From Pseudomonas moraviensis (lineage in GTDB: Bacteria > Pseudomonadota > Gammaproteobacteria > Pseudomonadales > Pseudomonadaceae), in contig NZ_LT629788.1 in assembly GCF_900105805.1 (NCBI RefSeq), positions 2,914,001 to 2,978,000 of the forward strand: a DNA stretch of 64,000 bases, given 5' to 3'. The notes under the pieces are model-generated. The model did not search any database. It saw nothing but the letters and a program-made list of their open reading frames with translations, and was not told where the DNA came from. Numbering within the stretch: the stretch's first letter is position 1; each line of letters begins with the position of its first letter. The position numbers and the translations under genes were made by a program. This document shows, piece after piece, positions 26,073 through 34,458 of the stretch.

Positions 26073-26885
26073 TTGGCCAAGATTCTCGTGGTTACATCCG
26101 GCAAGGGTGGTGTGGGTAAGACCACCACCAGCGCCGCTATCGGTACCGGTCTCGCTCTGCGCGGCCACAAAACAGTGATCGTCGACTTCGACGTGGGCTT
26201 GCGTAACCTCGACCTGATCATGGGTTGCGAGCGCCGCGTGGTGTATGACTTCGTCAACGTCGTGAACGGCGAAGCCAACCTGCAACAGGCGCTGATCAAA
26301 GACAAGCGCCTGGAAAACCTCTACGTACTGGCGGCCAGCCAGACCCGCGACAAAGACGCGCTGACCGTCGAAGGCGTGGAAAAAGTCCTGATGGAGCTCA
26401 AGGAACAATTCGAGTTCGTCGTCTGCGACTCCCCGGCGGGCATCGAGAAAGGTGCGCACCTGGCCATGTACTTCGCCGATGAAGCGATCGTCGTGACCAA
26501 CCCGGAAGTCTCCTCGGTTCGTGACTCGGACCGCATGCTCGGCCTGCTGGCGAGCAAATCGCGTCGCGCCGAACGTGGCGAAGACCCGATCAAGGAACAC
26601 CTGCTGATCACCCGCTACCACCCGGAGCGCGTTGAAAAGGGCGAGATGCTCGGCGTTGAAGACGTCAAGGAAATCCTCTCGGTAACCCTGCTCGGCGTCA
26701 TCCCGGAATCCCAGGCAGTGCTCAAGGCTTCCAACCAGGGCGTGCCGGTAATTCTCGACGACCAGAGCGATGCCGGTCAGGCTTACAGCGATACCGTCGA
26801 CCGCCTGCTGGGCAAAGAAAAAGCCCACCGATTCCTCGATGTCGAGAAGAAGGGATTCTTCGAGCGCCTGTTTGGAGGTAGGTAA
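26073..26885 (+). CDS. minD: Septum-site-determining ATPase MinD
   Basis: 270-residue deviant-Walker ATPase. The P-loop GKGGVGKTTTSA is at residues 10-21, the switch DFDVGLRNLD and CDSPAGIEKGA follow, and the C terminus ends in the amphipathic membrane-targeting helix (KKGFFERLFGGR). Recruits MinC to the membrane and oscillates with MinE. Start is TTG at 26073, placed by the fixed family N terminus AKILVVTSGKGG. The stop overlaps the minE ATG by one base. Confidence 0.98.
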   Translation: MAKILVVTSGKGGVGKTTTSAAIGTGLALRGHKTVIVDFDVGLRNLDLIMGCERRVVYDFVNVVNGEANLQQALIKDKRLENLYVLAASQTRDKDALTVEGVEKVLMELKEQFEFVVCDSPAGIEKGAHLAMYFADEAIVVTNPEVSSVRDSDRMLGLLASKSRRAERGEDPIKEHLLITRYHPERVEKGEMLGVEDVKEILSVTLLGVIPESQAVLKASNQGVPVILDDQSDAGQAYSDTVDRLLGKEKAHRFLDVEKKGFFERLFGGR

Positions 26886-27139
26886 TGAACCTTTTTGACT
26901 TCTTTCGTGCCAACAAAAAGCCAAGTACCGCCTCGGTAGCGAAAGAGCGTCTACAGATCATCGTGGCGCATGAGCGCGGCCAGCGCAGCACGCCGGATTA
27001 CCTGCCAGCCTTGCAAAAGGAACTGGTCGACGTGATCCGCAAGTACGTCAACATCGGCAACGACGACGTACACGTTGCACTGGAAAGCCAGGGCAGTTGC
27101 TCGATTCTGGAACTCAACATCACCCTGCCCGATCGCTGA
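26885..27139 (+). CDS. minE: Cell-division topological specificity factor MinE
   Basis: 84-residue protein. The N-terminal anti-MinCD part (FDFFRANKKPSTASVAKERL, then IIVAHERG) and the C-terminal topological domain ending LELNITLPDR are intact. It stimulates MinD ATPase and drives pole-to-pole oscillation. Overlaps minD by one base, with GGAGGTAGG at the end of minD as ribosome site. A long hairpin follows. Confidence 0.97.
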   Translation: MNLFDFFRANKKPSTASVAKERLQIIVAHERGQRSTPDYLPALQKELVDVIRKYVNIGNDDVHVALESQGSCSILELNITLPDR

Positions 27140-27156
27140 GTCGATCCGGCAGGAAC

Positions 27157-27206
27157 AACGGCGGTTCAGGGCCATCCCCATGCGGGAATGGCCCTGAACC
27201 GCCGTT
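27157..27206 (+). terminator. Long perfect inverted repeat after minE
   Basis: A 19-base arm beginning AACGGCGGTTC pairs perfectly with its complement ending GAACCGCCGTT, loop 12 bases, then GGCATTTGTT. Probable transcription end of minCDE, though the T tract is poor and it lies only 25 bases before the next ATG. Confidence 0.6.
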
Positions 27207-27230
27207 GGCATTTGTTACGAGGCTGTTTTA

Positions 27231-27866
27231 ATGCCGCTGTCCAACATCCGCATCATCCACGAGGACGCCGCCGTTCTGGTGGTCGACAAACCGACCCTGC
27301 TGCTCTCGGTGCCCGGCCGTGCCGACGACAACAAGGACTGCCTGATTACCCGTCTGCAGGAAAACGGCTACCCGGAGGCGCGCATCGTCCATCGCCTGGA
27401 CTGGGAAACCTCCGGCATCATCCTGCTGGCCCGTGATGCCGACACCCATCGCGAGCTGTCGCGGCAGTTTCATGACCGCGAAACCGAAAAGGCCTACACC
27501 GCTCTGGCCTGGGGTCAGCCGGAACTCGACAGCGGCAGCATCGACCTGCCCCTGCGTTATGACCCACCGACCAAGCCGCGTCACGTGGTCGATCACGAAT
27601 TCGGCAAGCATGCATTGACGTTCTGGAAAGTACTGGAGCGCTGCGGCGACTGGTGCCGTGTCGAACTGACACCGATCACCGGTCGCTCCCATCAGTTGCG
27701 CGTACACATGTTGTCGATCGGCCATCCGCTGCTGGGTGACGGGCTCTATGCCCACGAGCAAGCGCTGGCGGCCTGGCCACGGCTGTGCCTGCACGCCAGC
27801 ATGCTCAGCTTCACCCACCCGCAAACCGGCGAACGCCTGCGCTTCGAGTGCCCCGCCCCGTTCTGA
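27231..27866 (+). CDS. RluA-type RNA pseudouridine synthase
   Basis: 211-residue enzyme converting uridine to pseudouridine in RNA. The catalytic Asp lies in IVHRLDWETSGIILLA, and the opening VVDKPTLLLSVPGRADDNKDCLITRLQ and closing ITGRSHQLRVHML-GHPLLGDGLY blocks match E. coli RluA, which acts on 23S rRNA U746 and tRNA U32. There is no N-terminal S4 domain, again as in RluA. Target identity is inferred from overall likeness. Confidence 0.9.
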   Translation: MPLSNIRIIHEDAAVLVVDKPTLLLSVPGRADDNKDCLITRLQENGYPEARIVHRLDWETSGIILLARDADTHRELSRQFHDRETEKAYTALAWGQPELDSGSIDLPLRYDPPTKPRHVVDHEFGKHALTFWKVLERCGDWCRVELTPITGRSHQLRVHMLSIGHPLLGDGLYAHEQALAAWPRLCLHASMLSFTHPQTGERLRFECPAPF

Positions 27867-27884
27867 CCGGCCACAACGATTTAA

Positions 27885-27973
27885 TGTAGGAGTGAGCCTG
27901 CTCGCGATAGGGGTGTGTCAGATAAGTATCAGTTGACTGACACAGTGCTATCGCGAGCAGGCTCACTCCTACA
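27885..27973. repeat. REP doublet, GTAGGAGTGAGCC type
   Basis: Inverted arms with an inner GTGTCAG...CTGACAC stem in the spacer. Lies between two genes of the same direction. Confidence 0.9.
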
Positions 27974-28043
27974 GGGATCTGCATTGGATTCAATTCCCCG
28001 GCCAATACGTTAAACTCCCGCCCATTGCTGTCTGGAGTTTCTT

Positions 28044-29333
28044 ATGCGCGCAGAGTTGAACCAGGGCCTGATCGACTTTCTCAAGGCCTCTCCTACCCCG
28101 TTCCACGCTACCGCCAGCCTCGTGCAGCGTCTGGAGGCCGCCGGTTATGTGCGCCTCGACGAGCGCGAGCCATGGTCCACCGAGGCCAACGGCCGCTATT
28201 ACGTCACCCGCAACGACTCCTCGATCGTCGCGATCAAAATGGGCCGCAACTCGCCACTGCACGACGGTATCCGCCTGGTCGGCGCCCACACCGACAGCCC
28301 GTGCCTGCGGGTCAAGCCACAGCCGGAACTGCAGCGTCAGGGCTTCTGGCAACTGGGCGTTGAAGTCTACGGCGGCGCGTTGCTGGCGCCGTGGTTTGAT
28401 CGCGATCTGTCGTTGGCCGGCCGCGTCACCTTCCGCCGTGACGGCAAGGTCGAGAGCCAGTTGATCGACTTCAAGGCACCGATCGCGATCATTCCCAACC
28501 TGGCCATTCACCTCAACCGTGAAGCCAATCAGGGCTGGGCGATCAACGCGCAGACCGAACTGCCGCCGATCCTCGCCCAGTTCGCCGGTGACGAGCGCGT
28601 CGATTTCCGCGCCGTGCTCACCGATCAACTGGCCCGCGAACACGGCCTGAATGCCGACGTCGTGCTCGATTACGAGCTGAGTTTCTACGACACGCAAAGC
28701 GCAGCGGTCATCGGTCTGAACGGTGATTTCATTGCCGGTGCGCGTCTCGACAACCTGCTGTCGTGCTATGCCGGCCTGCAAGCCTTGCTCACCGCCGAGA
28801 CCGACGAAACCTGCGTGCTGGTGTGCAACGACCACGAAGAAGTCGGCTCCTGCTCGGCCTGCGGTGCCGATGGCCCGATGCTCGAGCAGACTTTGCGCCG
28901 CCTGCTGCCGGAAGGTGACGAGTTCGTCCGCACCATCCAGAAATCCCTGCTGGTGTCGGCCGACAACGCCCACGGCGTGCATCCCAACTACGCGGAAAAA
29001 CACGACGCCAATCACGGCCCGAAACTCAACGCCGGCCCGGTGATCAAGGTCAACAGCAACCAGCGCTACGCCACCAACAGCGAAACCGCCGGTTTCTTCC
29101 GCCATCTGTGCATGGCTGAAGAAGTCCCGGTGCAAAGTTTCGTGGTGCGCAGCGACATGGGCTGCGGCTCGACCATCGGCCCGATCACCGCCAGCCACCT
29201 GGGGGTTCGCACCGTCGACATCGGTCTGCCGACCTTTGCCATGCACTCGATCCGCGAGCTGTGCGGCAGCCATGACCTGGCGCATCTGGTCAAAGTGCTC
29301 AGCGCGTTTTATGCCAGTCGTGAGTTGCCGTAA
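28044..29333 (+). CDS. apeB: M18-family aspartyl aminopeptidase
   Basis: 429-residue dinuclear-metal aminopeptidase of the M18 family, releasing N-terminal (often acidic) residues from peptides. Visible metal-site blocks are GAHTDSPCLRVKP, ARLDNLLSCYAG, CNDHEEVGSCS, HGVHPNYAEKHD and the C-terminal PTFAMHSIRELCG. Length is usual for the family. The ATG at 28044 follows CTGGAG. No signal peptide, hence cytoplasmic. The symbol follows the usual pseudomonad annotation. Confidence 0.93.
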   Translation: MRAELNQGLIDFLKASPTPFHATASLVQRLEAAGYVRLDEREPWSTEANGRYYVTRNDSSIVAIKMGRNSPLHDGIRLVGAHTDSPCLRVKPQPELQRQGFWQLGVEVYGGALLAPWFDRDLSLAGRVTFRRDGKVESQLIDFKAPIAIIPNLAIHLNREANQGWAINAQTELPPILAQFAGDERVDFRAVLTDQLAREHGLNADVVLDYELSFYDTQSAAVIGLNGDFIAGARLDNLLSCYAGLQALLTAETDETCVLVCNDHEEVGSCSACGADGPMLEQTLRRLLPEGDEFVRTIQKSLLVSADNAHGVHPNYAEKHDANHGPKLNAGPVIKVNSNQRYATNSETAGFFRHLCMAEEVPVQSFVVRSDMGCGSTIGPITASHLGVRTVDIGLPTFAMHSIRELCGSHDLAHLVKVLSAFYASRELP

Positions 29334-29344
29334 AGGCTGAAAAA

Positions 29345-29412
29345 CTTCGCGAGCAGGCTCGCTCCCACATTGAGTAGCATTCCAACCTGTGGGAGCGAGC
29401 CTGCTCGCGAAA
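29345..29412. repeat. REP doublet, GTGGGAGCGAGCC type
   Basis: Inverted CTTCGCGAGCAGGCTCGCTCCCAC arms 12 bases after the aminopeptidase stop. Confidence 0.9.
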
Positions 29413-29526
29413 GCGCCTGTGCACGCAGCAGAATCCTCTCTGACTCGATGCATTCCTGAGCCACATCACACCCCGCCTCGAAAACCTGCCTAGACTCAAC
29501 GGATCCCACCAGACAAGGCAGTCTCC

Positions 29527-29703
29527 ATGATCTCGATGTCCTCCTTCCACGCCATGCTTATTCCCATCCTCAGCGGAATGATCCTGCTGGCCATCGGCTT
29601 CAACTTCCGTGACAAGAATGCCGGGGTGTTGGCCATGTGGATCGGCATGCTGATGATCCTCGCCACCGTGGTCTACAAGATCCTCGCCAAACTCAACGAA
29701 TGA
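29527..29703 (+). CDS. 58-residue two-span membrane protein, unknown function
   Basis: A short frame that starts MISMSSFHAMLIPILSGMIL and ends VVYKILAKLNE. Two hydrophobic helices (about residues 9-25 and 35-52) are separated by the polar turn NFRDKNAG, as in small membrane proteins. An AAGG lies 11 bases upstream. The sequence is free of the coding-shadow look of antisense frames. The next gene begins within 75 bases in the same direction, so the two may be co-transcribed. No family recognised. Confidence 0.6.
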   Translation: MISMSSFHAMLIPILSGMILLAIGFNFRDKNAGVLAMWIGMLMILATVVYKILAKLNE

Positions 29704-29777
29704 CCGCGCCCGGCTCGCATTGCGCCGGAGGGCCTCGTACACTCCAGCGCATCCGCCTATCGCGAGGTTGTCTTCTG

Positions 29778-31934
29778 GTGTTCGCTCGTCTTTTTGCTGT
29801 ACCCGGTCTGTTGCTTGTCTTGATCATGACGCTGCTGCCGCTGGCGCCCGCGCAAGCGGTCGGTCTGCCCGGCCTGCTCAACACTTCCAAGCCGCAGCCC
29901 GAAGCCCAGGAACCCCTCGGCCAGTCGCTGGACGAAGTGATCAAGTCACTGGAAAACGATAAGCAACGCGCACAGTTGCTCAGCGATCTGAAGAAGCTGC
30001 GCGACGCCACGAAGAAGGCCCAGGCCACCCCGGAAGAAGGCGTGCTGGGCCTGATCGGTGGCACCCTCGCCAACTTCGAAAAACAGTTTTCCGGCGCCGA
30101 CAGCCCGCTCACCCGCTGGTCCAACGAATTCGACCTGGCCAAGGACGAACTGACCAGCAAGCTGCTGCCGGCCAATGAATGGCTGCCGATCATCTTCGGC
30201 TTCGCCGTGATCCTGATGGTCTGGAGCCTGCTCGCCGCTGCGCTGATCTGGCTTGGCCACCGCGTCCGTATGCGCTTCGGCCTTACCGAAGAACTGCCGC
30301 AACACCCCAAGGCCCTCGACATGCTGCGTTTCGCCCTGCGCAAGCTCGGGCCGTGGCTGATCGCGTTGGTGATGACGGTCTACATGAGCTACGTGCTGCC
30401 GTCATCGCTGGGCAAGAGCCTGGCAATGGTGCTGGCGTATGCCTTGGTGGTGGGCACCTGTTTCTCGGCGATCTGCGTGATTGCCTTCTCTCTGCTCGAC
30501 GGCCCGCACCGCCATCGCGCGCTGTACATTCTTCGTCATCAGGCGTTCCGGCCACTGTGGCTGATCGGCAGCTTTGCTGCGTTCGGTGAAGCGCTGAGCG
30601 ATCCGCGTCTGGTGGAAAGCCTGGGCGTGCATCTGGCCCACACTGCAGCGACCACCGCCAACGTACTCGCGGCACTGTCGACCGGCCTGTTCATTCTGCG
30701 ATTCCGCCGGCCGATCGCGCACCTGATCCGCAACCAGCCACTGTCACGCCGCCTGACCCGCCGCGCCCTCAGCGACACCATCGAGATCCTCGGCACCTTC
30801 TGGTACGTGCCGGCGCTGGTGCTGGTCGGCATCTCGCTGTTCGCCACGTTCGTCTCCGCCGGCGACACCAGCACCGCGCTGCGGCAGTCGCTGATCTGCA
30901 CGGTTCTGCTGGTGTTGTGCATGGTCATCAACGGCCTCGTGCGTCGTCATTCGTTGAAGCCGCAACGCGGGCCGAAACGCCATGCGCTGTACTCGGAGCG
31001 CCTGAAGAACTTCTTCTATACCCTCGCGCATTTGCTGGTGTGGCTGATCTTCATCGAGCTGGGCCTGCGTGTCTGGGGCCATTCGCTGATCGCGTTCGCC
31101 GAAGGTGATGGCCATGACATCAGCGTCAGACTGTTCAGCCTGATCGGCACGCTGATTTTCTCCTGGCTGATCTGGATCCTCGCCGACACCGCCGTGCACC
31201 ACGCCCTCACCCGCTCGCGCAAAGGCCTGGCCAACGCCCGCGCGCAGACGATGATGCCGCTGATCCGCAACGTGCTGTTCGTGGCGATCTTCATCATCGC
31301 GCTGATCGTCGCTCTGGCGAACATGGGCATGAACGTCACGCCACTGCTCGCCGGTGCCGGTGTGATCGGTCTGGCGATCGGTTTCGGCGCGCAGTCGCTG
31401 GTCGCTGACTTGATCACCGGCCTGTTCATCATCATCGAGGACTCGCTGGCAATCGACGACTACGTCGACGTCGGCGGCCACCTCGGCACTGTAGAGGGGC
31501 TGACCATCCGCACCGTCCGCCTGCGCGACATCGACGGTATCGTCCACACCATCCCGTTCAGCGAAATCAAAAGCATCAAGAACTACTCGCGGGAATTCGG
31601 CTACGCGATCTTCCGCGTTGCCGTGCCGTACAACATGGAAATCGACGACGCGATCAAGCTGATGCGCGACGTCGGCCAGAAGATGCGCAGCGATCCGCTG
31701 CAACGCCGCAACATCTGGTCGCCTCTGGAAATCCAGGGCGTGGAAAGTTTCGAATCCGGCAGCGCGATCCTGCGCGCACGCTTCAAGACTGCGCCGATCA
31801 AACAGTGGGAGGTTTCCCGAGCGTTCAACTTGTCGCTGAAAAGGCAACTGGATGAGGCGGGGCTGGATCTGGCGACACCGCGGATGAGTGTGCAGGTGAT
31901 TACGCCTGGGGTTGAAATGAAAAAGGAAGGCTGA
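29778..31934 (+). CDS. MscS-family mechanosensitive channel, large (YbiO-like) type
   Basis: 718-residue inner-membrane protein. An N-terminal signal peptide (LFAVPGLLLVLIMTLLPLAPAQA) is followed by a periplasmic helical region (about residues 30-125), about ten hydrophobic spans, and a C-terminal MscS core. The pore-lining helix LLAGAGVIGLAIGFGAQSLV and the following beta-domain block DDYVDVGGHLGTVEGLTIRT are diagnostic. Opens under membrane tension. Start taken as GTG at 29778, which has GAGG 10 bases upstream and puts the signal peptide at the N terminus; an ATG at 29700 overlapping the small upstream gene is the alternative. Confidence 0.88.
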   Translation: MFARLFAVPGLLLVLIMTLLPLAPAQAVGLPGLLNTSKPQPEAQEPLGQSLDEVIKSLENDKQRAQLLSDLKKLRDATKKAQATPEEGVLGLIGGTLANFEKQFSGADSPLTRWSNEFDLAKDELTSKLLPANEWLPIIFGFAVILMVWSLLAAALIWLGHRVRMRFGLTEELPQHPKALDMLRFALRKLGPWLIALVMTVYMSYVLPSSLGKSLAMVLAYALVVGTCFSAICVIAFSLLDGPHRHRALYILRHQAFRPLWLIGSFAAFGEALSDPRLVESLGVHLAHTAATTANVLAALSTGLFILRFRRPIAHLIRNQPLSRRLTRRALSDTIEILGTFWYVPALVLVGISLFATFVSAGDTSTALRQSLICTVLLVLCMVINGLVRRHSLKPQRGPKRHALYSERLKNFFYTLAHLLVWLIFIELGLRVWGHSLIAFAEGDGHDISVRLFSLIGTLIFSWLIWILADTAVHHALTRSRKGLANARAQTMMPLIRNVLFVAIFIIALIVALANMGMNVTPLLAGAGVIGLAIGFGAQSLVADLITGLFIIIEDSLAIDDYVDVGGHLGTVEGLTIRTVRLRDIDGIVHTIPFSEIKSIKNYSREFGYAIFRVAVPYNMEIDDAIKLMRDVGQKMRSDPLQRRNIWSPLEIQGVESFESGSAILRARFKTAPIKQWEVSRAFNLSLKRQLDEAGLDLATPRMSVQVITPGVEMKKEG

Positions 31935-31943
31935 AGAAAGATG

Positions 31944-31985
31944 GCCCCCCTATTGGCAGGTGATACCAATAGGGGGCTAGTTTTA
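31944..31985. terminator. Terminator between channel gene and bacteriocin immunity gene
   Basis: GCCCCCCTATTGG and CCAATAGGGGGC form a 12-bp stem, followed by TAGTTTTAT. It lies between convergent genes and may serve both. Confidence 0.8.
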
Positions 31986-32237
31986 TCTGGCTTTGAAACC
32001 CGGTTTTCCTTCAGCGGCGCGCCACCTTTTTACTTCCGCCACAATATTTTCCGGACCACTTTTTCCCGACTCTGGGTAGTAGATTAAATCGGAACCCGCT
32101 GGATGTTCGCTCAGTCGTTCAAACTCCATTACAGCTATGGTTTGCCCCTTTTCAGTCGCATAATCCGATTGATATATCTTTTGTACAAAATGCAAGAATT
32201 GCTCTTCGGACATTTCATTGATCATTAATTTTTTCAT
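31983..32237 (-). CDS. Immunity protein of the DNase bacteriocin (colicin E/pyocin S Im type)
   Basis: 84-residue acidic protein that matches the Im2/Im9 family: EEQFLHFVQKIY, then SEHPAGSDLIYYPESGKSGPE, the exact region that contacts the DNase, then VKRWRAAEGKPGFK. It blocks the nuclease in the producing cell. The start overlaps the bacteriocin stop by one base (TAATG). The short frame and tight coupling fit a toxin-immunity pair. Confidence 0.93.
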   Translation of the reverse strand: MKKLMINEMSEEQFLHFVQKIYQSDYATEKGQTIAVMEFERLSEHPAGSDLIYYPESGKSGPENIVAEVKRWRAAEGKPGFKAR

Positions 32238-34147
32238 TACTCGGCTCCCTTGTGAACTGCCAAATGCTGTTTCGGAGTTAGCAACCGCAGATTATCGATA
32301 TCGTACAACTGCCCACCATCCGATAACGATGAGACGTGGTGCAACTCAAACTTCACTCGTTTACCAACTCGATCGCCCGCTTTCACATACGGTGATCGGC
32401 CTTTGCTCATTGCGCTGAGACTGCCTGGATCAAACGACATCGCCAGTTCCGCGTCAGCGCTCACCGCTTTCCAGAAAGTCTCCCTGAATGCCCTGAAATC
32501 CTTGAAATTCTTGCCTCGCAATTGATCTGCGATTTTTGAGGGAATCGCCGCGCCCTCACCTTGCGTAGCCGCCTCCAGCCATCCACCTTGAACCGACGCT
32601 CCATAACCACTCGCCACCCCAGGATCATTGCGTCGATCCCGGAACATGACGTACTGCGGGGGCAGACCCGTTTCCGGGGGGAAGACCAGAATGAAGTCGT
32701 CGAAACGAATGTTGCCCCGACCCGGATAAGCGTCGATCCGCCCTTCGATCGGCACCAGGTTGCCGCCGATGTAGCGCGGTGGGGCCGGATTTCCGGTGGG
32801 GAACAGCGTTGAACTGTCTGCCGGCGTTACCGCTGGCGTCCAGACCGCGCTTGTAGGTGGAACGTCGGTGAGCGTCGCGCTGTAAGTGTTATCCCCAGCG
32901 TTGTAGCCAGCTGCGATCACGCGAACGCCGGAAGGCAGTTTTGTCCCCGCTACCGGAACGACAAGCAGTTCGGCGAGAGATCCCGTCAGTGGCCGGGTGC
33001 TCAAACGCACCGGCAGATTCAGTCGTGCTCTTTCGTTCGCCAGCGTGTTCAGATCAGGCAACGGACCGGGCAGCAGATCTGCCAACGGAAGGCTGAGCAG
33101 AAAGCGTTCAGGCAGCTCACCATTGCCCAACACCGGCGAGTAGACGAACGCACTCACCCCCACCATCAGTCCGGACGCTGTGCCAGCAGCAAGCCCCGAC
33201 AAAACGGCAACGGCCGAGCGAATCGAAGCGGCAAGACCCGCCATCAGGCTGTCGGCAATCGCAACCGCCCCACCCGAGGTCGCAAATACCAGTTGGGCGT
33301 GGCTGATATTGCCCTGAAAGCGCAATGGGCTATTGTGCCCACCGGGGGTTTGCTGCCGGCGCTTTTCCTCAGCCACCCTGCGTGCTTCGGCTTCAGCCTC
33401 AAGCGCCGCCTGTTCCTCGGCACGCTTGCGCTCCAGTGCTTCAGCCGCCAAGCGTGCCTGTTCTTCTTCAAGCCGCCTGAGTTCATTGGCGGCGGCCTGC
33501 CGCGCCAGTTCTTCCGCCAGCCGCCGCGCCTGCTCCTGAGCAACGCGGGCCTGTTCCTGTGCAACCTGCCGGGCGTGTTCCGCCGCCAACCGCGCCTGCT
33601 CTTGAGCGATCCGCTCGGCTTCCTGCGCTTGCACCACAGCAATCATGCCCTTGACCGTGGCCGACTGGCTGTTCAATACGCCAATGCCTTCGACCAGCAA
33701 CTTGGCATTGAACAAGGCGCTGTATGCCTGCCTTACGCTGACGTTGCCGCCTCGCCGATTGACTTGCGGTAAGCGCCCCCCGTTGAAAAAGGTTTCAACC
33801 TGGTCGTGGCCGAAACGCTGGATGGCCACGTCCTTGGCCACCAGAAGCGCGCCAAATTTTCTGGCGATCAGCGACTCCCTGAAACGCATCTCCCGCGCCA
33901 GCGCATCCAAAGGAGGCAAGACACTTTGATCACCCGCTGCCCGTACTTCTGCCAGTTCAAGTTCGATGACCTGAGCAATGTTTCTGGAAGTATCTTTGTA
34001 GATACTTTCCATATCGAGTATTTCACCCAAGGGTGCAACGTTGATACCTGGTCCCGAGCCGTCTCCTGCACCTAAATAATGTAAGTACTCATCTTGTTTA
34101 TCCGGACGCACAACAATCGGCGGAAGCGTTAATCCATTACGCTGCAT
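32237..34147 (-). CDS. S-type pyocin/colicin-like bacteriocin with HNH DNase domain
   Basis: 636-residue bacteriocin. Residues 1-170 are a divergent N-terminal region. About 170-275 is a highly charged coiled coil (repeats of EQARxxAE type), followed by a Gly/Ala-rich segment and a pyocin-S translocation-like domain (about 310-510). The C-terminal 130 residues are a colicin E2/E9-type DNase: RGKNFKDFRAFRETFWKAV, SKGRSPYV, and the HNH site FELHHVSSLSDGGQLYDIDN followed by TPKQHLAVH. Kills related bacteria by cutting DNA. Pairs with the overlapping immunity gene. I saw no clear LexA or PrtN box upstream; a 12-base inverted repeat lies there instead. Confidence 0.9.
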   Translation of the reverse strand: MQRNGLTLPPIVVRPDKQDEYLHYLGAGDGSGPGINVAPLGEILDMESIYKDTSRNIAQVIELELAEVRAAGDQSVLPPLDALAREMRFRESLIARKFGALLVAKDVAIQRFGHDQVETFFNGGRLPQVNRRGGNVSVRQAYSALFNAKLLVEGIGVLNSQSATVKGMIAVVQAQEAERIAQEQARLAAEHARQVAQEQARVAQEQARRLAEELARQAAANELRRLEEEQARLAAEALERKRAEEQAALEAEAEARRVAEEKRRQQTPGGHNSPLRFQGNISHAQLVFATSGGAVAIADSLMAGLAASIRSAVAVLSGLAAGTASGLMVGVSAFVYSPVLGNGELPERFLLSLPLADLLPGPLPDLNTLANERARLNLPVRLSTRPLTGSLAELLVVPVAGTKLPSGVRVIAAGYNAGDNTYSATLTDVPPTSAVWTPAVTPADSSTLFPTGNPAPPRYIGGNLVPIEGRIDAYPGRGNIRFDDFILVFPPETGLPPQYVMFRDRRNDPGVASGYGASVQGGWLEAATQGEGAAIPSKIADQLRGKNFKDFRAFRETFWKAVSADAELAMSFDPGSLSAMSKGRSPYVKAGDRVGKRVKFELHHVSSLSDGGQLYDIDNLRLLTPKQHLAVHKGAE

Positions 34148-34458
34148 TTATAATCCTCCATGGACATTGGGTTCGTCGCTCTGACCGGTCACCGTTAATG
34201 TCGAATAGCCAATAACGTGACCGGCACTTGGAGAAATTTATGGAAATGAATGTTGCGCGGTGCGGTACATAGTTATCGCCCGGGTTTTATCTGTCACGCC
34301 GGACGGAACTGATAAAGCGGTAGGAGTTTTCGTTAAAAACTTCAGGCTCAGAGGTAAATCTGTCGGACCGCGTGGCGCGTTCCTGAACCGATCGCACTTG
34401 CGTGCAGAGCCTTTGTCACAGGCAAGGAAGCCCGACAACAATAATCAAGGAGAACCCC
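34148..34458. promoter_or_regulatory. 311-base divergent gap between bacteriocin and M20 genes
   Basis: No gene is supported. An inverted repeat at 34185-34224 lies just ahead of the bacteriocin ribosome site (GGAGG read on the minus strand). The M20 gene has AAGGAG before its ATG. An open frame over 34260-34574 overlaps the M20 start in another frame and shows no protein-like character. Confidence 0.5.
34185..34224. promoter_or_regulatory. Inverted repeat in bacteriocin promoter
   Basis: CCGGTCACCGTTA and TAACGTGACCGG are inverted copies (one base inserted) 15 bases apart, 38-77 bases upstream of the bacteriocin start. Possible operator. Confidence 0.4.

Noticed and set aside
34148..34300. 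PrtN P-box or LexA box upstream of the bacteriocin
   Set aside because: Neither the repeated ATTG-GT pattern nor CTGT-N8-ACAG was found; only an unrelated inverted repeat.
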